The translations under genes were made by a program, and so were the position numbers. A model generated the notes under the pieces. It made no database searches and had not been told where the DNA came from. It saw only the letters and a list, made by a program, of their open reading frames with translations. 64,000 nucleotides of DNA from Nisaea sediminum (GTDB lineage: Bacteria; Pseudomonadota; Alphaproteobacteria; Thalassobaculales; Thalassobaculaceae). Location of the stretch: NCBI RefSeq assembly GCF_014904705.1, contig NZ_JACZCQ010000006.1, positions 310,001 to 374,000 of the forward strand. The letters run 5' to 3'. Each line of letters begins with the position of its first letter. Position 1 is the first letter of the stretch. Positions 38,545-48,532 of this stretch are shown piece by piece.

Positions 38545-39978
38545 ATGAGCGACCTTGGCAAGACGGACGAACTGTTTTTCGAGCGCAGCGGCATGGATCT
38601 CGACCGGGTCGGCCGCCTCGTCGACGAGGCGCTGCACGGCGCGGACGACGGTGAGCTGTTCCTCGAATACCGCCAGAGCGAGAGCCTTGCTTTCGATGAC
38701 GGCCGCCTGAAGACCGCCTCCTTTGATTCGACCCAGGGCTTCGGCCTGCGCGCGATCGCCGGAGAAGCGCACGGCTACGCGCATGCCTCCGATCTTTCCG
38801 AGGAGGCCATCAAGCGCGCGGCGGACACCGTCTCCAGTGTCCGTCACGGCCATGGCGGCACCCTCGCCGCCCCGCCCGCCGCCAGCAACGCCACGCTCTA
38901 CACCGACGCCAACCCTCTTGCCTTGACGCCGTTTGCCGACAAGGTCGATCTGCTGAAGGAAATCGACGCCTACGCCCGCGCCAGAGACCCTCGCGTGAAA
39001 CAGGTCAGTGCCTCGCTGGCCGGCTCCTGGCAGGCGGTGCAGATCATCCGCGCCGGCGGGCACCGGGTCGCGGATATCCGTCCGCTGGTGCGTCTCAATG
39101 TCTCCGTCGTGATGGCGGAAGGCGACCGGATGGAGACCGGCGGCTGCGGTGCCGGCGGCCGGGTCGCCTACGATCTCTACCTGACGCCGGAGAAGTGGAA
39201 GGCCCAGGTCGACGAGGCGATGCGGATCGCCGAGGTGAACCTCTCCTCCGTCGCCGCCCCGGCGGGCGAGATGGAAGTGGTGCTCGGCAACGGCTGGCCG
39301 GGCGTCATGCTGCACGAGGCGGTCGGCCACGGACTGGAAGGCGACTTCAACCGCAAGAAAACCTCGACCTTTTCCGGAATGATCGGCCAGCGCGTCGCCG
39401 CCAAGGGCGTCACCGTGGTCGATGACGGCACCATCCACGACCGCCGCGGTTCGATCAGCATCGACGACGAGGGCACGCGCAGCCAGCGCAACGTGCTGAT
39501 CGAGGACGGCATCCTCGTCGGCTACATGCAGGACCGGCAGAATGCGCGCCTGATGGGCATGGAGCCGACCGGCAACGGACGGCGCCAAAGCTTCGCGCAC
39601 CATCCGATGCCGCGCATGACCAACACCTTCATGGAAGCCGGCGACAAGGACCCGGGCGAGATCCTCGCCTCCGTGAAGAAAGGTCTCTATGCGGTCAACT
39701 TTGCCGGCGGCCAGGTCGACATCACCTCCGGCAAGTTCGTGTTCTCCGCCAGCGAGGCCTATCTGATCGAGGACGGCAAGATCGGCGCCCCGGTCAAAGG
39801 CGCGACCCTGATCGGCAACGGCCCGGACGCGATGAACCAGATCACGATGATCGGCAATGACCTTGCGCTGGACGACGGGATCGGGACCTGCGGCAAGAGC
39901 GGCCAGGGCGTTCCGGTCGGCGTCGGACAGCCCACGCTGAAGATGACGGGCGTGACCATCGGCGGCACCGCGATGTAG
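38545..39978 (+). CDS. tldD: Metalloprotease TldD
   Basis: 477 residues from the ATG at 38545, after AGGAGCGGA. The zinc motif HEAVGH (HExxxH) and the downstream C-terminal block with GTCGKSGQGVPVGVGQP are characteristic of TldD, which pairs with PmbA/TldE to degrade unfolded peptides or mature RiPPs. Its partner is not in this window. The tldD-coxB divergent arrangement is common in Alphaproteobacteria. Confidence 0.96.
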   Translation: MSDLGKTDELFFERSGMDLDRVGRLVDEALHGADDGELFLEYRQSESLAFDDGRLKTASFDSTQGFGLRAIAGEAHGYAHASDLSEEAIKRAADTVSSVRHGHGGTLAAPPAASNATLYTDANPLALTPFADKVDLLKEIDAYARARDPRVKQVSASLAGSWQAVQIIRAGGHRVADIRPLVRLNVSVVMAEGDRMETGGCGAGGRVAYDLYLTPEKWKAQVDEAMRIAEVNLSSVAAPAGEMEVVLGNGWPGVMLHEAVGHGLEGDFNRKKTSTFSGMIGQRVAAKGVTVVDDGTIHDRRGSISIDDEGTRSQRNVLIEDGILVGYMQDRQNARLMGMEPTGNGRRQSFAHHPMPRMTNTFMEAGDKDPGEILASVKKGLYAVNFAGGQVDITSGKFVFSASEAYLIEDGKIGAPVKGATLIGNGPDAMNQITMIGNDLALDDGIGTCGKSGQGVPVGVGQPTLKMTGVTIGGTAM

Positions 39979-40096
39979 GAACAGATTGCTAAGGTTACCG
40001 GCCCATTAAGTGTATTTTTACGTAGAGTTGCTTAAATCCTGCATCGGTTGAGGCAGGAGTCCTCCGTTCACTTCAGAACTCGAAGAGGAAAGCGAC

Positions 40097-40435
40097 TTGC
40101 GTGACGCGGTCGGTGCGGTGGCATTGTTGATTGTCAGTTCGGCGTTCCTCGCCGGGCTGATGCTTACGGCGCCTGTCAGGTCCGACCAGACGGTCGCGGC
40201 AATTTTTCCTCCCTGGTTCGACAAATCTTCCGTTCTCGGTGCGGTGTCCGAAGCCGGCGGCTCCATGCTGCGCCATGGCGGCACAAACAACATCGCGCTT
40301 GTCCGGCTCGAACGGCCCGACGCGTCCGAACGCCTGCGCAATGCGGGCGCTTGGGCGGTCGTCGATCCCGGCGGGCTCTTCGGTTGCATAGGCGTCAAAG
40401 GCGGCACCCGCTTTCCGCTCCAAAAGGATTTATGA
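40097..40435 (+). CDS. Small membrane-anchored protein coupled to a chemoreceptor
   Basis: 112 residues from a TTG seven bases after AGAGGA (40084-40089). One N-terminal hydrophobic segment (about 6-26) could be an anchor or uncleaved signal, followed by a soluble part with [14 protein letters not shown] near the end, a motif I associate with unnamed alphaproteobacterial proteins. Its TGA overlaps the chemoreceptor ATG (40432-40435). Function unknown; coupling suggests a link with the receptor. Confidence 0.65.
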   Translation: MRDAVGAVALLIVSSAFLAGLMLTAPVRSDQTVAAIFPPWFDKSSVLGAVSEAGGSMLRHGGTNNIALVRLERPDASERLRNAGAWAVVDPGGLFGCIGVKGGTRFPLQKDL

Positions 40436-41895
40436 AAATGAACACGCTGGATTCGATCCGCGCCAAATCGGTCAGTTTTCTCGCCCTCTTCATCACCGCG
40501 CACATCGCTTTGATCGCGGGATTGGGCCTTGTATTCTCGGCCCCCCTGCTCGCCCCTCTAGCTGGCGCGATCGCGACGGCGACGGTCTGCGGGCTCGCGG
40601 CATGGAAAGCCAAGCATGAAGCATCCACACGGATGCTCCTCGCCGTCGGGCTCATGGTCATGGTCTCGCTGGTGCTGTTCCAGTTCCAGGGCCATGCCTG
40701 GCAGATCGACGTTCACATGTATTATTTCGCGTGTCTCGCGATCCTGACGACGTTTTGCGACATTCGTGCCGTCGTCGCAGCGACCGCGGCGGTCGCCGTT
40801 CATCATATCGGCCTGAACTTCACCTTCCCCGCCTGGATCTTCCCCGACGGCGCGGATTTCGGCCGGGTGGTTCTTCACGCCGTGATCGTGATCGTCGAGG
40901 CGGTCATCGTCGGCTGGCTGTCGCTGACGGTGGCGAAATCCTTCAGCCTGTCCGACAAGGCCCTCAAGGAAGCCGAGGAAGCCAGGGCGGAAGCCGAAAG
41001 GCTGAGCGCGCAGCAGATGGAGCAGGAACGCCGGATGCAGGCGCAGAAGGCGCAGGAAATGTCCGCGCTTGCCGACACGTTCTCTTCCACGGTCGGGTCC
41101 ATCGCGGCCACTGTCGCCAGCGCCTCCACCGAACTTGGCCGGAATGCCAGCGAGTTGAACTCGGTCGCCGGATCTCTCACAAACCAGTCCCGTGCGGCGA
41201 ACGAGAACACCGCTTCGGCGGCGGATAATGTGCGCACGGCTGCGGAAGTCGCAGGTGAACTTGCCAGATCTTTTTCCGAGATCGGCCAGCGGGTCGCCGA
41301 AGCAAGCAGCGTGACCCGTGTGGCGGTCGATCAGGCCAACCAGACGAACGAAACGGTGTCCGGCCTCGCCGGTGCCGTCGACAAGATCGGAGAGTTCCTG
41401 AAGCTGATCACCGATATCGCCGAACAGACCAACCTGCTGGCGCTTAACGCGACGATCGAGGCGGCGCGCGCCGGCGAGGCCGGCAAGGGCTTCGCGGTGG
41501 TGGCGACGGAAGTGAAGAACCTCGCCTCGCAGACGGCGGAGGCGACGGAAACGATTTCCGCCCAGATCCAGGCGATCCAGCAGGAATCGACCGAGGCTGT
41601 GAAGGCGATTTCCCTGATCGTCGAAACGGTCGCCAAAGTGGACGGAATCTCCGCCGGGATCGCCGCGGCAATCGAGGAGCAGGTCGCCGCGACCAACGAG
41701 ATTTCCAATCAGGTAGCGCAGGCGAGCGAGCGGAGCATCAGCGCCTCTGAAGGCATGAGCGCCCTCAACGCCGAGAGCGCGCGCAGCGGCGAAGCCGCCC
41801 AGTCCATGCTGACGGCCTCCGAGCGACTGGCCCAGGATACGAACCTGCTGCGTTCCGAGATCGACGGCTTCCTCAGCCGCATCAAGGTTTCCTAG
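40432..41895 (+). CDS. Methyl-accepting chemotaxis protein with polytopic membrane sensor
   Basis: 487 residues; a second ATG at 40438 has better spacing to AAGGA and would remove two residues. Residues 1-185 hold about six hydrophobic segments, with [20 protein letters not shown] and a following helix, instead of a periplasmic ligand domain. There is no clear HAMP; a coiled-coil leads directly to the signalling domain whose tip reads [28 protein letters not shown]. It should signal to CheA/CheW. Unlike the later triplet it has no large sensor domain. Confidence 0.9.
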   Translation: MKMNTLDSIRAKSVSFLALFITAHIALIAGLGLVFSAPLLAPLAGAIATATVCGLAAWKAKHEASTRMLLAVGLMVMVSLVLFQFQGHAWQIDVHMYYFACLAILTTFCDIRAVVAATAAVAVHHIGLNFTFPAWIFPDGADFGRVVLHAVIVIVEAVIVGWLSLTVAKSFSLSDKALKEAEEARAEAERLSAQQMEQERRMQAQKAQEMSALADTFSSTVGSIAATVASASTELGRNASELNSVAGSLTNQSRAANENTASAADNVRTAAEVAGELARSFSEIGQRVAEASSVTRVAVDQANQTNETVSGLAGAVDKIGEFLKLITDIAEQTNLLALNATIEAARAGEAGKGFAVVATEVKNLASQTAEATETISAQIQAIQQESTEAVKAISLIVETVAKVDGISAGIAAAIEEQVAATNEISNQVAQASERSISASEGMSALNAESARSGEAAQSMLTASERLAQDTNLLRSEIDGFLSRIKVS

Positions 41896-42842
41896 GCGCC
41901 TTTACCGTCCGCAGGGGGGCCGTCCGCCGGGGAATCGGGCATAACGCCGGGTCCCTGCGGCCGGCGGCCGAGCCTGGTCTCCCGGTAGCCGATATAGAGA
42001 CCGGCGGCGATCACAATGGCGCCGCCGAGCAGAGTCATCCCGTCCGGCACTTCGGCCCAGATCACGTATCCGAACAGCGTCGCCCAGATCAGCGCCGAGT
42101 ACTCGAACGGCGCGACGATCGCCGCCGGCGCCGCGCGGAAAGCGGAGGTGACGAGAAACTGCCCGCAGCCGCCGAGCAGCCCCAATGCCGCGAGCAGGCT
42201 CCAATCCGCCGGCACCGGCATGACCCAGACCGAGGGCGTGCCGATCGCGCTGACCGTAAGCGCGGCGAGGGTCGTGTAGAAGACAATGGAGACCGCGCTG
42301 TCGGTCGAGGAGAGACGGCGTCCGAGCACCATCGCCAGCGCGAAGCAGAAAGAGGCTCCGATTGGCAGCAGCGCGTAGGGCGAGAACACGTCCGCGCCCG
42401 GACGCACGATGATCAATACGCCGACGAAACCGACCAGAACCGCACAAACCCTTCGAAACCCTACCTGCTCCCCGAGCACCGGCACCGACAAAGCAGTGAC
42501 GAAAAGCGGCGAGGCGAAGGCCAGCGCAACGACTTCCGCCAGCTCGAGCTTGCCGAGCGCGAAGAAGAAGCCGACCGTCGCCCCGGTTCCGGTCACGCCG
42601 CGGGCGAGCTGCAGCTTCCAGCGCCGGGTCCGGAGCTGACGAAGCCCACCGGTCCAATACACGATGGCGAACAGCGGAATCAGCCCGAACAGGGTGCGGA
42701 AAAAGACGATCTCGATGCTCGGATAACCTGCCGACATCCACTTGATCATCATGTCCATCACGGACATCACGAACACGCCCGCAATCATCAGGATGATGCC
42801 GCGCCCGGCCGTAAAGCCGTCCTGTTCGTTTCCGTCGCTCAT
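41892..42842 (-). CDS. EamA/DMT family transporter
   Basis: 316 residues with ten predicted membrane helices in two EamA repeats. It starts at the ATG at 42842 behind GGAAGAC. The repeat signatures [16 protein letters not shown] and the second-half [26 protein letters not shown] are typical. DMT proteins often export amino acids or metabolites. It is the last gene of the rsmE-gshA-desulfhydrase unit, 37 bases from its neighbour, so a thiol or amino-acid export role is conceivable. The stop overlaps the convergent chemoreceptor stop. Confidence 0.88.
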   Translation of the reverse strand: MSDGNEQDGFTAGRGIILMIAGVFVMSVMDMMIKWMSAGYPSIEIVFFRTLFGLIPLFAIVYWTGGLRQLRTRRWKLQLARGVTGTGATVGFFFALGKLELAEVVALAFASPLFVTALSVPVLGEQVGFRRVCAVLVGFVGVLIIVRPGADVFSPYALLPIGASFCFALAMVLGRRLSSTDSAVSIVFYTTLAALTVSAIGTPSVWVMPVPADWSLLAALGLLGGCGQFLVTSAFRAAPAAIVAPFEYSALIWATLFGYVIWAEVPDGMTLLGGAIVIAAGLYIGYRETRLGRRPQGPGVMPDSPADGPPADGKGA

Positions 42843-42879
42843 TGCTTGTTGTCTTCCGCTTCTTATGGCGGGCCCGAGA

Positions 42880-43875
42880 CTAGTCGCCCCGGACGAGGAC
42901 GGCATTGTAAAAATCGTCTTCGAAGAGAGACGCGGTGCCGCCGGTATGGAGCAGGCAGGCTGGCTCGTCCGGCGCGATGCTGCCATCGGCCAGCATCGAA
43001 AGCAGGGCCGCGGCCGGTTTCGCGGTGTAGGTCTGTTCGAGCAACAGGGCCTCGGTCTCGGCGAATTGCCGGATCGCCGCGACGGCGTCCGGTCCCGGAA
43101 TGCCGTACCCTGGCCCCAGAAACCGGTCGGTGAAGCGGGCGATCGAACCGACCGGCCGATCGGCGGCCCCGAGCAGCAGTTCGAGCCCGGCGAAGATCCG
43201 GGAGACACGCTCCGCCAGCTCCGCGACACCGTATTCGACGCTGACGAGATGGGCTTCGCCGTCGAAACCGCCACGGACCAGGCCATAGAGAAAGCCGGCC
43301 TCGGTCGGCCCCATGGAGCCCGGAAGCAGGATATGTCGGAGCACCACGCCCCGGGCGCGGGCCTGATCGAGCAGTTCCATACCGGCATGGACATAGCCCG
43401 CGGCACCGAGCACCGGGTCTCCCACGAGATACGGTTTACGGCCTTCCCGGCGCAGCTCCTCGACCCTGGCTTCCGCGGCCTGTCTGCGCTCGCTCTCGCC
43501 GACCGGGCCGAGGTAGGAGATCTCGGCCCCGAAAAGATGGCTGAGCCGAAGATTGCCTTCGATGCGCGCCGGCCGGTCAGCATTATGCAGGATGACGCAG
43601 CCGAGACCTGACTTTGCCGCGGCCGCGGCGGTCAGACGGCACTGGTTCGAGGCGGTGTGCCCCGCGACGACCAGCGTGTCCGCGCCGGCTGCGAACGCCG
43701 CGCCGAGCCAGTATTCGAGAGAACGCAGCTTGTTGCCGCCCAGGCCGAGCGGCATTGCGTCATCCCGTTTGATAAAGAGGCGCGGATGGCCGGTCTCCCG
43801 GCCGAGACGCTGCAAGGGCTGGAAGGGCGTCGGCCCTTCCAGCAAAGGGTATCTCGGGAGCGCGTCCAGCTCCAT
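42880..43875 (-). CDS. D-cysteine desulfhydrase / ACC deaminase family PLP enzyme
   Basis: 331 residues from the ATG at 43875, after GGAAAGGGG. The fold type II PLP lysine is in LGGNKLRSLEYWLG, preceded by FIKRDD and followed by HTASNQCRLTAAAAAKSG. Members either degrade D-cysteine to pyruvate, sulfide and ammonia or open ACC; the desulfhydrase reading is more usual outside plant-associated strains, but I cannot decide. It follows gshA by 34 bases in the same operon. Confidence 0.87.
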   Translation of the reverse strand: MELDALPRYPLLEGPTPFQPLQRLGRETGHPRLFIKRDDAMPLGLGGNKLRSLEYWLGAAFAAGADTLVVAGHTASNQCRLTAAAAAKSGLGCVILHNADRPARIEGNLRLSHLFGAEISYLGPVGESERRQAAEARVEELRREGRKPYLVGDPVLGAAGYVHAGMELLDQARARGVVLRHILLPGSMGPTEAGFLYGLVRGGFDGEAHLVSVEYGVAELAERVSRIFAGLELLLGAADRPVGSIARFTDRFLGPGYGIPGPDAVAAIRQFAETEALLLEQTYTAKPAAALLSMLADGSIAPDEPACLLHTGGTASLFEDDFYNAVLVRGD

Positions 43876-43909
43876 CCCTTCCCCTTTCCGGTCCGATAGC
43901 CGCCGCCGA

Positions 43910-45277
43910 TCAGTACCGCTGGTATTCGAACAGCGGATCGATCTTGCCGCCCCACGCGCCGTGATAGAGATCGAGCAGGCGGTCGGCGGGAGACTTGCCT
44001 GATTCGGCGACTTCCTGCAGCCAGTTGAGGAAGCCGGTCTCGTCATTGCCTTCGGAATCGACGCAAGCCCGGCGCTTCAGGCCATGGCGGGAAATCTCGA
44101 TCATGCGCTTCGCCAGGTCCTGCACCGTGCCGTCGCGGAACGGGGTCTGCAGGCCGTGTTTCGGAACCGCAGCGCGCAGCGCTTCCATTTCCTCGATACT
44201 CCAGCCGGCGATCATGTCGGCCGCGGCCTGCTGCGCGTCCTTGTCGTACAGAATGCCGGTCCAGAGCGCGGGCAGCGCACAGATGTTGCGCCACGGGCCG
44301 GTGTCGGCGCCGCGCATCTCGATATATTTCTTCAGCCGGACCTCAGGGAAACTGGTCGTCATGTGATCGGTCCAGTCGCCCATGAAGGCCTCTTCGCCCT
44401 CGTAACCCTCGAGTTTGCCCGCCATGAACTTGCGGAAGCTCTTGCCGGACACATCCTGATACTCGCCGTCGCGGTAGAGGAAATACATCGGCACATCGAG
44501 CATGTAGTCGACATAGCGCTCGAAGCCGAAGCCGTCCTCGAAGACGAAGGGCAGCATGCCGCAGCGGTCCGGATCGGTATCGGTCCAGACATGGGAGCGG
44601 TAGCTCTTGAAGCCGTTCGGCTTGCCCTCCTTGAAGGGCGAGTTGGCGAAGAGCGCGGTCGCGACCGGCTGCAGAGCGACACTGATGCGGAATTTCTCCA
44701 CCATGTCGGCTTCGCTCTCGAAATCGTAGTTCCCCTGCACCGTGCAGGTACGCTTCATCATGTCGAGGCCGAGGGTGCCGACCTTCTGCATGTAGGCGCT
44801 CATGATCACATAGCGCCCCTTGGGCATGAACTCGATCTCCTCGCGGGTCGAGGTCGGATCGAAACCGGCCCCGAGCATGCCGACGCCGAGTTCGTCGTTC
44901 ACTTCCTTGATCTGCGCAAGGTGGGTGTGCACCTCGTCACAGGTCTGGTGCAGGTTATCCAGCGGAGCGCCGGAGAGCTCGAACTGTCCGCCCGGCTCCA
45001 GTGTGATCGCGCAGCCGCTGTGATTAAGCGCGATGACATTGTCGCCCTCGTAGATCGGATCCCAGTCGAACTTGTCGACCAGCCCCTGCAGGATGGCGCC
45101 GATGCCGTCCTTGCCGAAATAAGGCAAGCGCTTGTGGTCGCTGAGGCGGAAGGGGAATTTCTCGTGCTCGGTTCCGATTCGCCACGCGTCGCGCGGCTTG
45201 CAGGCGGATTCCAGATCCTCGACGAGCTGCGCCTTGCTGACGATGGGATCGCCCTTGGCGCCAGGGGGACGGGACAT
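43910..45277 (-). CDS. gshA: Glutamate-cysteine ligase, class 2
   Basis: 455 residues. It makes gamma-glutamylcysteine, the first step of glutathione synthesis. The sequence is of the plant/alphaproteobacterial class: WRIGTEHEKFPF, ITLEPGGQFELSGAPL, TCTVQGNYDFESEADM and MRGADTGPWRNICALPA. Cytosolic. It lies between rsmE (51 bases) and the D-cysteine desulfhydrase gene. Confidence 0.96.
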   Translation of the reverse strand: MSRPPGAKGDPIVSKAQLVEDLESACKPRDAWRIGTEHEKFPFRLSDHKRLPYFGKDGIGAILQGLVDKFDWDPIYEGDNVIALNHSGCAITLEPGGQFELSGAPLDNLHQTCDEVHTHLAQIKEVNDELGVGMLGAGFDPTSTREEIEFMPKGRYVIMSAYMQKVGTLGLDMMKRTCTVQGNYDFESEADMVEKFRISVALQPVATALFANSPFKEGKPNGFKSYRSHVWTDTDPDRCGMLPFVFEDGFGFERYVDYMLDVPMYFLYRDGEYQDVSGKSFRKFMAGKLEGYEGEEAFMGDWTDHMTTSFPEVRLKKYIEMRGADTGPWRNICALPALWTGILYDKDAQQAAADMIAGWSIEEMEALRAAVPKHGLQTPFRDGTVQDLAKRMIEISRHGLKRRACVDSEGNDETGFLNWLQEVAESGKSPADRLLDLYHGAWGGKIDPLFEYQRY

Positions 45278-45328
45278 GTTTCCTCCGTTAGGATCGAAGT
45301 TGCGCGCCTGACGGCCGCGCTCTCGGGT

Positions 45329-46099
45329 TTAGAGATCAAGTCCCTCGGGACGTTTCATGGTCCAATCCCCGGCCAGTGCCTGCCAACAGGCGAGCGCCGC
45401 GAGCGCCGCCGTGTCGGCACGCAACAAACGCGGCCCTAGACTGACTGGTGTAACAAAGGAGCATTGCCGCAAGCGGTCAAGTTCACGATCGGCAAAACCT
45501 CCTTCCGGACCGATCAACAATCCGCTAGGGGTTCCCCCCTTGAAAGGATGCTCCGACAACACATGGGCGATCGGGTTACCGGCCCCCGTCTCGTCGCAGA
45601 CGATCAGAGGGCGATCTTCCGGCCAGGCGTCGAGCAGCGCGTCGAGACGCACCGGTTCTCGGATTTCCGGCACGCTGACCCGTGCTGTCTGTTCTGCCGC
45701 CTCGATCGCGTTCGCCAGCAGGCGGTCGGTCTTCACGCGTTCCACGTTGGTGCGCTCGGTCAGGACCGGCCAGAGCAGCGAGGCCCCGAGTTCGGTCGCC
45801 TTCTGGGCGATGAAATCGATGCGCGCGCGCTTGATCGGCGCGAAGGCGAGCCAGATATCGGGCTCTTCGATCTGCGGACGGCTCTGCTCTCTCAGTCCGA
45901 GCGAGGTCCTACTCTTGCCGATCTCGTCGATCTCCGCGACCCATTCCCCGTCCCGGCCATTGAACAGCGCGACCCTGGCGCCGGCGCCGAGCCGGAGGAC
46001 GTTTTTCAGATAATGGCTCTGGTCTTTCTCGAGGACGACACTCCCGCCGGCGGAGAGATCGGTGCTCACGAAGAGACGGGTTTCGATCTTTTGGCTCAT
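45329..46099 (-). CDS. rsmE: 16S rRNA (uracil-1498-N3)-methyltransferase
   Basis: 256 residues. A PUA-like N-terminal domain (HYLKNVLRLGAGARVALFNG) precedes a SPOUT knot whose LLIGPEGGFADRELD loop binds SAM. It methylates U1498 in 16S rRNA. First gene of the gshA operon and divergent from ubiA with 96 bases between starts, an arrangement conserved in Alphaproteobacteria. Confidence 0.95.
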   Translation of the reverse strand: MSQKIETRLFVSTDLSAGGSVVLEKDQSHYLKNVLRLGAGARVALFNGRDGEWVAEIDEIGKSRTSLGLREQSRPQIEEPDIWLAFAPIKRARIDFIAQKATELGASLLWPVLTERTNVERVKTDRLLANAIEAAEQTARVSVPEIREPVRLDALLDAWPEDRPLIVCDETGAGNPIAHVLSEHPFKGGTPSGLLIGPEGGFADRELDRLRQCSFVTPVSLGPRLLRADTAALAALACWQALAGDWTMKRPEGLDL

Positions 46100-46195
46100 C
46101 CAGCCTCACGCTTCGGCGACGCGGAACCGCGCCAGCCAGGACCTCGCACCCCGGTGCTTGCCCGGGAGTGCCGCCCGGTTTATGCAGAAGCCACC

Positions 46196-47107
46196 ATGAC
46201 CGCAAGCGATATCGCACGCAATGACTGGGTGGACCGGCTGCTGCCATCCGCCGCACGCCCCTATGCCCGCCTGATGCGGCTCGACCGGCCGATCGGGACC
46301 TGGCTGCTGCTGCTCCCCTGTTGGTGGGGCCTCGCGCTCGGCTGGCAGGCGACCGGCAAGGCTCTCTCCGTGCCCGACCTCATCTGGCTCTATGTCCTGT
46401 TCAGCGTCGGTGCGACCGTGATGCGCGGCGCCGGCTGCACCATCAACGATCTCTGGGACCGCGAGTTCGACCGCAAGGTCGCCCGCACGATGGAGAGGCC
46501 GATCGCCAGCGGCGCGATCTCGGTGCGACAGGCCTTCGCCTTCCTCGGCCTGCAACTCGGCGTCGGGCTGCTCATCCTGCTGCAACTGAACGAAACCTGC
46601 TGGCTGCTCGGCGTTCTGGTGCTGGTGCTGGTCGTCACCTATCCGCTCTTCAAGCGGATCACCTACTGGCCGCAATTCGTTCTCGGCCTGACCTTCAACT
46701 GGGGCGCGCTCATGGGATGGGCTGCTGTCACGGGAGATATCCAGCTCGCCAACAGCGTGCTGTACGCCGCCGGGATCGTCTGGACGCTCGGATACGACAC
46801 GATCTACGCCCACCAGGACAAGGAGGACGACGTGCTGATCGGCGTGAAATCCTCCGCCCTCGCCCTCGGCGCCCGGACGGTGCCGTTCCTCTGGATCGTC
46901 TATCCCCTGACCCTCGCGGGGATCGCCGCCAGCGGCGCGCTGATCGGTCTCGGTTGGACGTTCTATCTCGTTCTGGCCGCCGCCGGCGCGCAGCTCCTCT
47001 GGCAGATTCGCACGATCGATATCGACGATCCGAAGGGCTGCCTGCTCCGCTTCCAGTCCAACCGCTATTTCGGCTGGATCGTCACCCTGGCGATCCTCGC
47101 AGGATGA
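46196..47107 (+). CDS. ubiA: 4-hydroxybenzoate polyprenyltransferase
   Basis: 303 residues from the ATG at 46196. About eight to nine membrane helices with the two aspartate motifs NDLWDREFDRKVARTMERP and DTIYAHQDKEDD that bind Mg-polyprenyl diphosphate. It attaches the isoprenoid chain to 4-hydroxybenzoate in ubiquinone synthesis. The TGA overlaps the start of the next gene (ATGA at 47104-47107). Confidence 0.96.
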   Translation: MTASDIARNDWVDRLLPSAARPYARLMRLDRPIGTWLLLLPCWWGLALGWQATGKALSVPDLIWLYVLFSVGATVMRGAGCTINDLWDREFDRKVARTMERPIASGAISVRQAFAFLGLQLGVGLLILLQLNETCWLLGVLVLVLVVTYPLFKRITYWPQFVLGLTFNWGALMGWAAVTGDIQLANSVLYAAGIVWTLGYDTIYAHQDKEDDVLIGVKSSALALGARTVPFLWIVYPLTLAGIAASGALIGLGWTFYLVLAAAGAQLLWQIRTIDIDDPKGCLLRFQSNRYFGWIVTLAILAG

Positions 47108-47817
47108 CGCCGGGCGGAACCCCGTCCGTCACGGCGGAGTTCATTCTCCGCAACACCGAACTTGCTTCCCCGCCGATGGTTCCGGAACTGACGCTTCATC
47201 TCGCGACGGAAATCACACCGCTCTGGGAAGCGACGGAAAGCGAGCTGCAGCAGCTCGGATTGCCGCCACCCTACTGGGCCTTCGCTTGGGCCGGCGGACA
47301 GGCGCTCGCACGCTATGTGATCGATCACCCCCATCTGGTCGCCGGCCGCCGCGTCCTCGATATCGGCGCCGGATCCGGCATCGTCAGCCTTGCCGCCCTC
47401 TGGGTTTCGGCCGCGACGGTCATCGCCAACGACACAGATCCGGTCGCCGGCCTCGCGATCCGGATGAACGCAGAGGCAAACGGTCTCGAGACGGGGCTGT
47501 CCTTCGCCGGACGGGACATGTTCGACGAGCCGACGCTCGCGGAGGACGGCAATCCGCTGTTCGATGTCGTGCTCGCCGGGGACGTCTTCTACGAGCGCCC
47601 CATGGCCGTGCGCGCCGAGGCCTGGCTGCGGCGTCACGCGGCGGCGGGCGCGCTCGTGCTCGTCGGCGACCCGGGCCGGGCCTATCTGCCGAAAAGCGGT
47701 CGTCTGCATTGCGCCACCTATCAGGTCCCGGTTTCCACCGAGCTCGAGGACAGGGAGATCCGGGAAACCTCCGTCTGGCAGATCACCGCCGAGACCGCTA
47801 CCCCAGCAGGATCCTGA
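47104..47817 (+). CDS. Class I SAM methyltransferase, ETFB-lysine-methyltransferase-like
   Basis: 237 residues. The SAM-binding motif I is VLDIGAGSGIVSLAAL, followed by the acidic ANDTDPVA. The preceding YWAFAWAGGQALARYVIDHP is characteristic of the Methyltransf_16/METTL20 group, some bacterial members of which methylate lysines of the electron-transfer flavoprotein beta subunit. Substrate not proven here. Translationally coupled to ubiA by a four-base overlap; its 3' end overlaps the convergent gene by 20 bases. Confidence 0.82.
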   Translation: MTPGGTPSVTAEFILRNTELASPPMVPELTLHLATEITPLWEATESELQQLGLPPPYWAFAWAGGQALARYVIDHPHLVAGRRVLDIGAGSGIVSLAALWVSAATVIANDTDPVAGLAIRMNAEANGLETGLSFAGRDMFDEPTLAEDGNPLFDVVLAGDVFYERPMAVRAEAWLRRHAAAGALVLVGDPGRAYLPKSGRLHCATYQVPVSTELEDREIRETSVWQITAETATPAGS

Positions 47818-48532
47818 AACGCGGGTCTTCGAAGGCGAGCACGGTTTCGGACATCCTTTGAGAAAGGCCCCTGCGGCGCTCCAGGTTCTCGTCGTCAAGC
47901 AGGGAGAGGATCCAGTCCTCGACATCCGGGCGGTCCCCGAAACGTTCGTGCAACAGCGCGAGCTTGGCGGCCTGAGGGAGGCTGGAGAAGCTTCGGTTTC
48001 GAGCCTCGATCTCCGCGAGCGCCACCGGTGCTCCGTCGAGTGCCAGCGCTCCGCGCCGGGTGATGTAGCAGCCGGCGCGCACCACCGGACGCGCCGCACC
48101 GAGGTCGATCGCACTCTCGTCGAAGGTCCCGTAGACGTAGCTTTCCCCGACATTTTCGGTCTCGTGCATGCGCTCGAGCTGCGGCGCCGTCAGCCAGGTG
48201 ACCGCGACCTGGACTTCCGTGCCCGCACTGGTGTGCAGCGTCGCCGGGACGGACCCGTACCCCGCAAGATGCGCGCAATAGACGACGTCATAGCCATGCA
48301 TCCAGCCCCAGGTCACCGGAATCTCGCTGCCCGGACCATCGCCGAACTTGCGCCGTAACTGTTCCGGCGCACGGTTGGAGCCAACCGCGATCACCGGCTG
48401 CCGGCCGGACAGGTCGATCCCGTCGTCAAACGGCTCCGCCCGGCCACGGGCGAAGAGGAAATCACCCTCGGGCGCCGGATAAGGATATCCGTATGCCCGT
48501 CGAAGCCTCGGATTGTCATGCGACGCAGACAT
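47798..48532 (-). CDS. Gamma-glutamylcyclotransferase-like protein
   Basis: 244 residues from the ATG at 48532; an earlier in-frame start at 48607 is possible and neither has a strong ribosome site. AVGSNRAPEQLRRKFG resembles the substrate loop of the GGCT fold (YGSN), and GYGSVPATLHTSAGTEVQVAVTWL followed by HETENV fits the strand and catalytic glutamate of that fold. The first 40 residues and the C-terminal helical part are not explained. Family placement is by pattern only. Confidence 0.55.
   Translation of the reverse strand: MSASHDNPRLRRAYGYPYPAPEGDFLFARGRAEPFDDGIDLSGRQPVIAVGSNRAPEQLRRKFGDGPGSEIPVTWGWMHGYDVVYCAHLAGYGSVPATLHTSAGTEVQVAVTWLTAPQLERMHETENVGESYVYGTFDESAIDLGAARPVVRAGCYITRRGALALDGAPVALAEIEARNRSFSSLPQAAKLALLHERFGDRPDVEDWILSLLDDENLERRRGLSQRMSETVLAFEDPRFRILLG

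Noticed and set aside
42880-43875. A firm call of ACC deaminase (plant-growth trait)
   Set aside because: Sequence patterns visible by eye do not separate ACC deaminase from D-cysteine desulfhydrase, and the operon context favours the latter.
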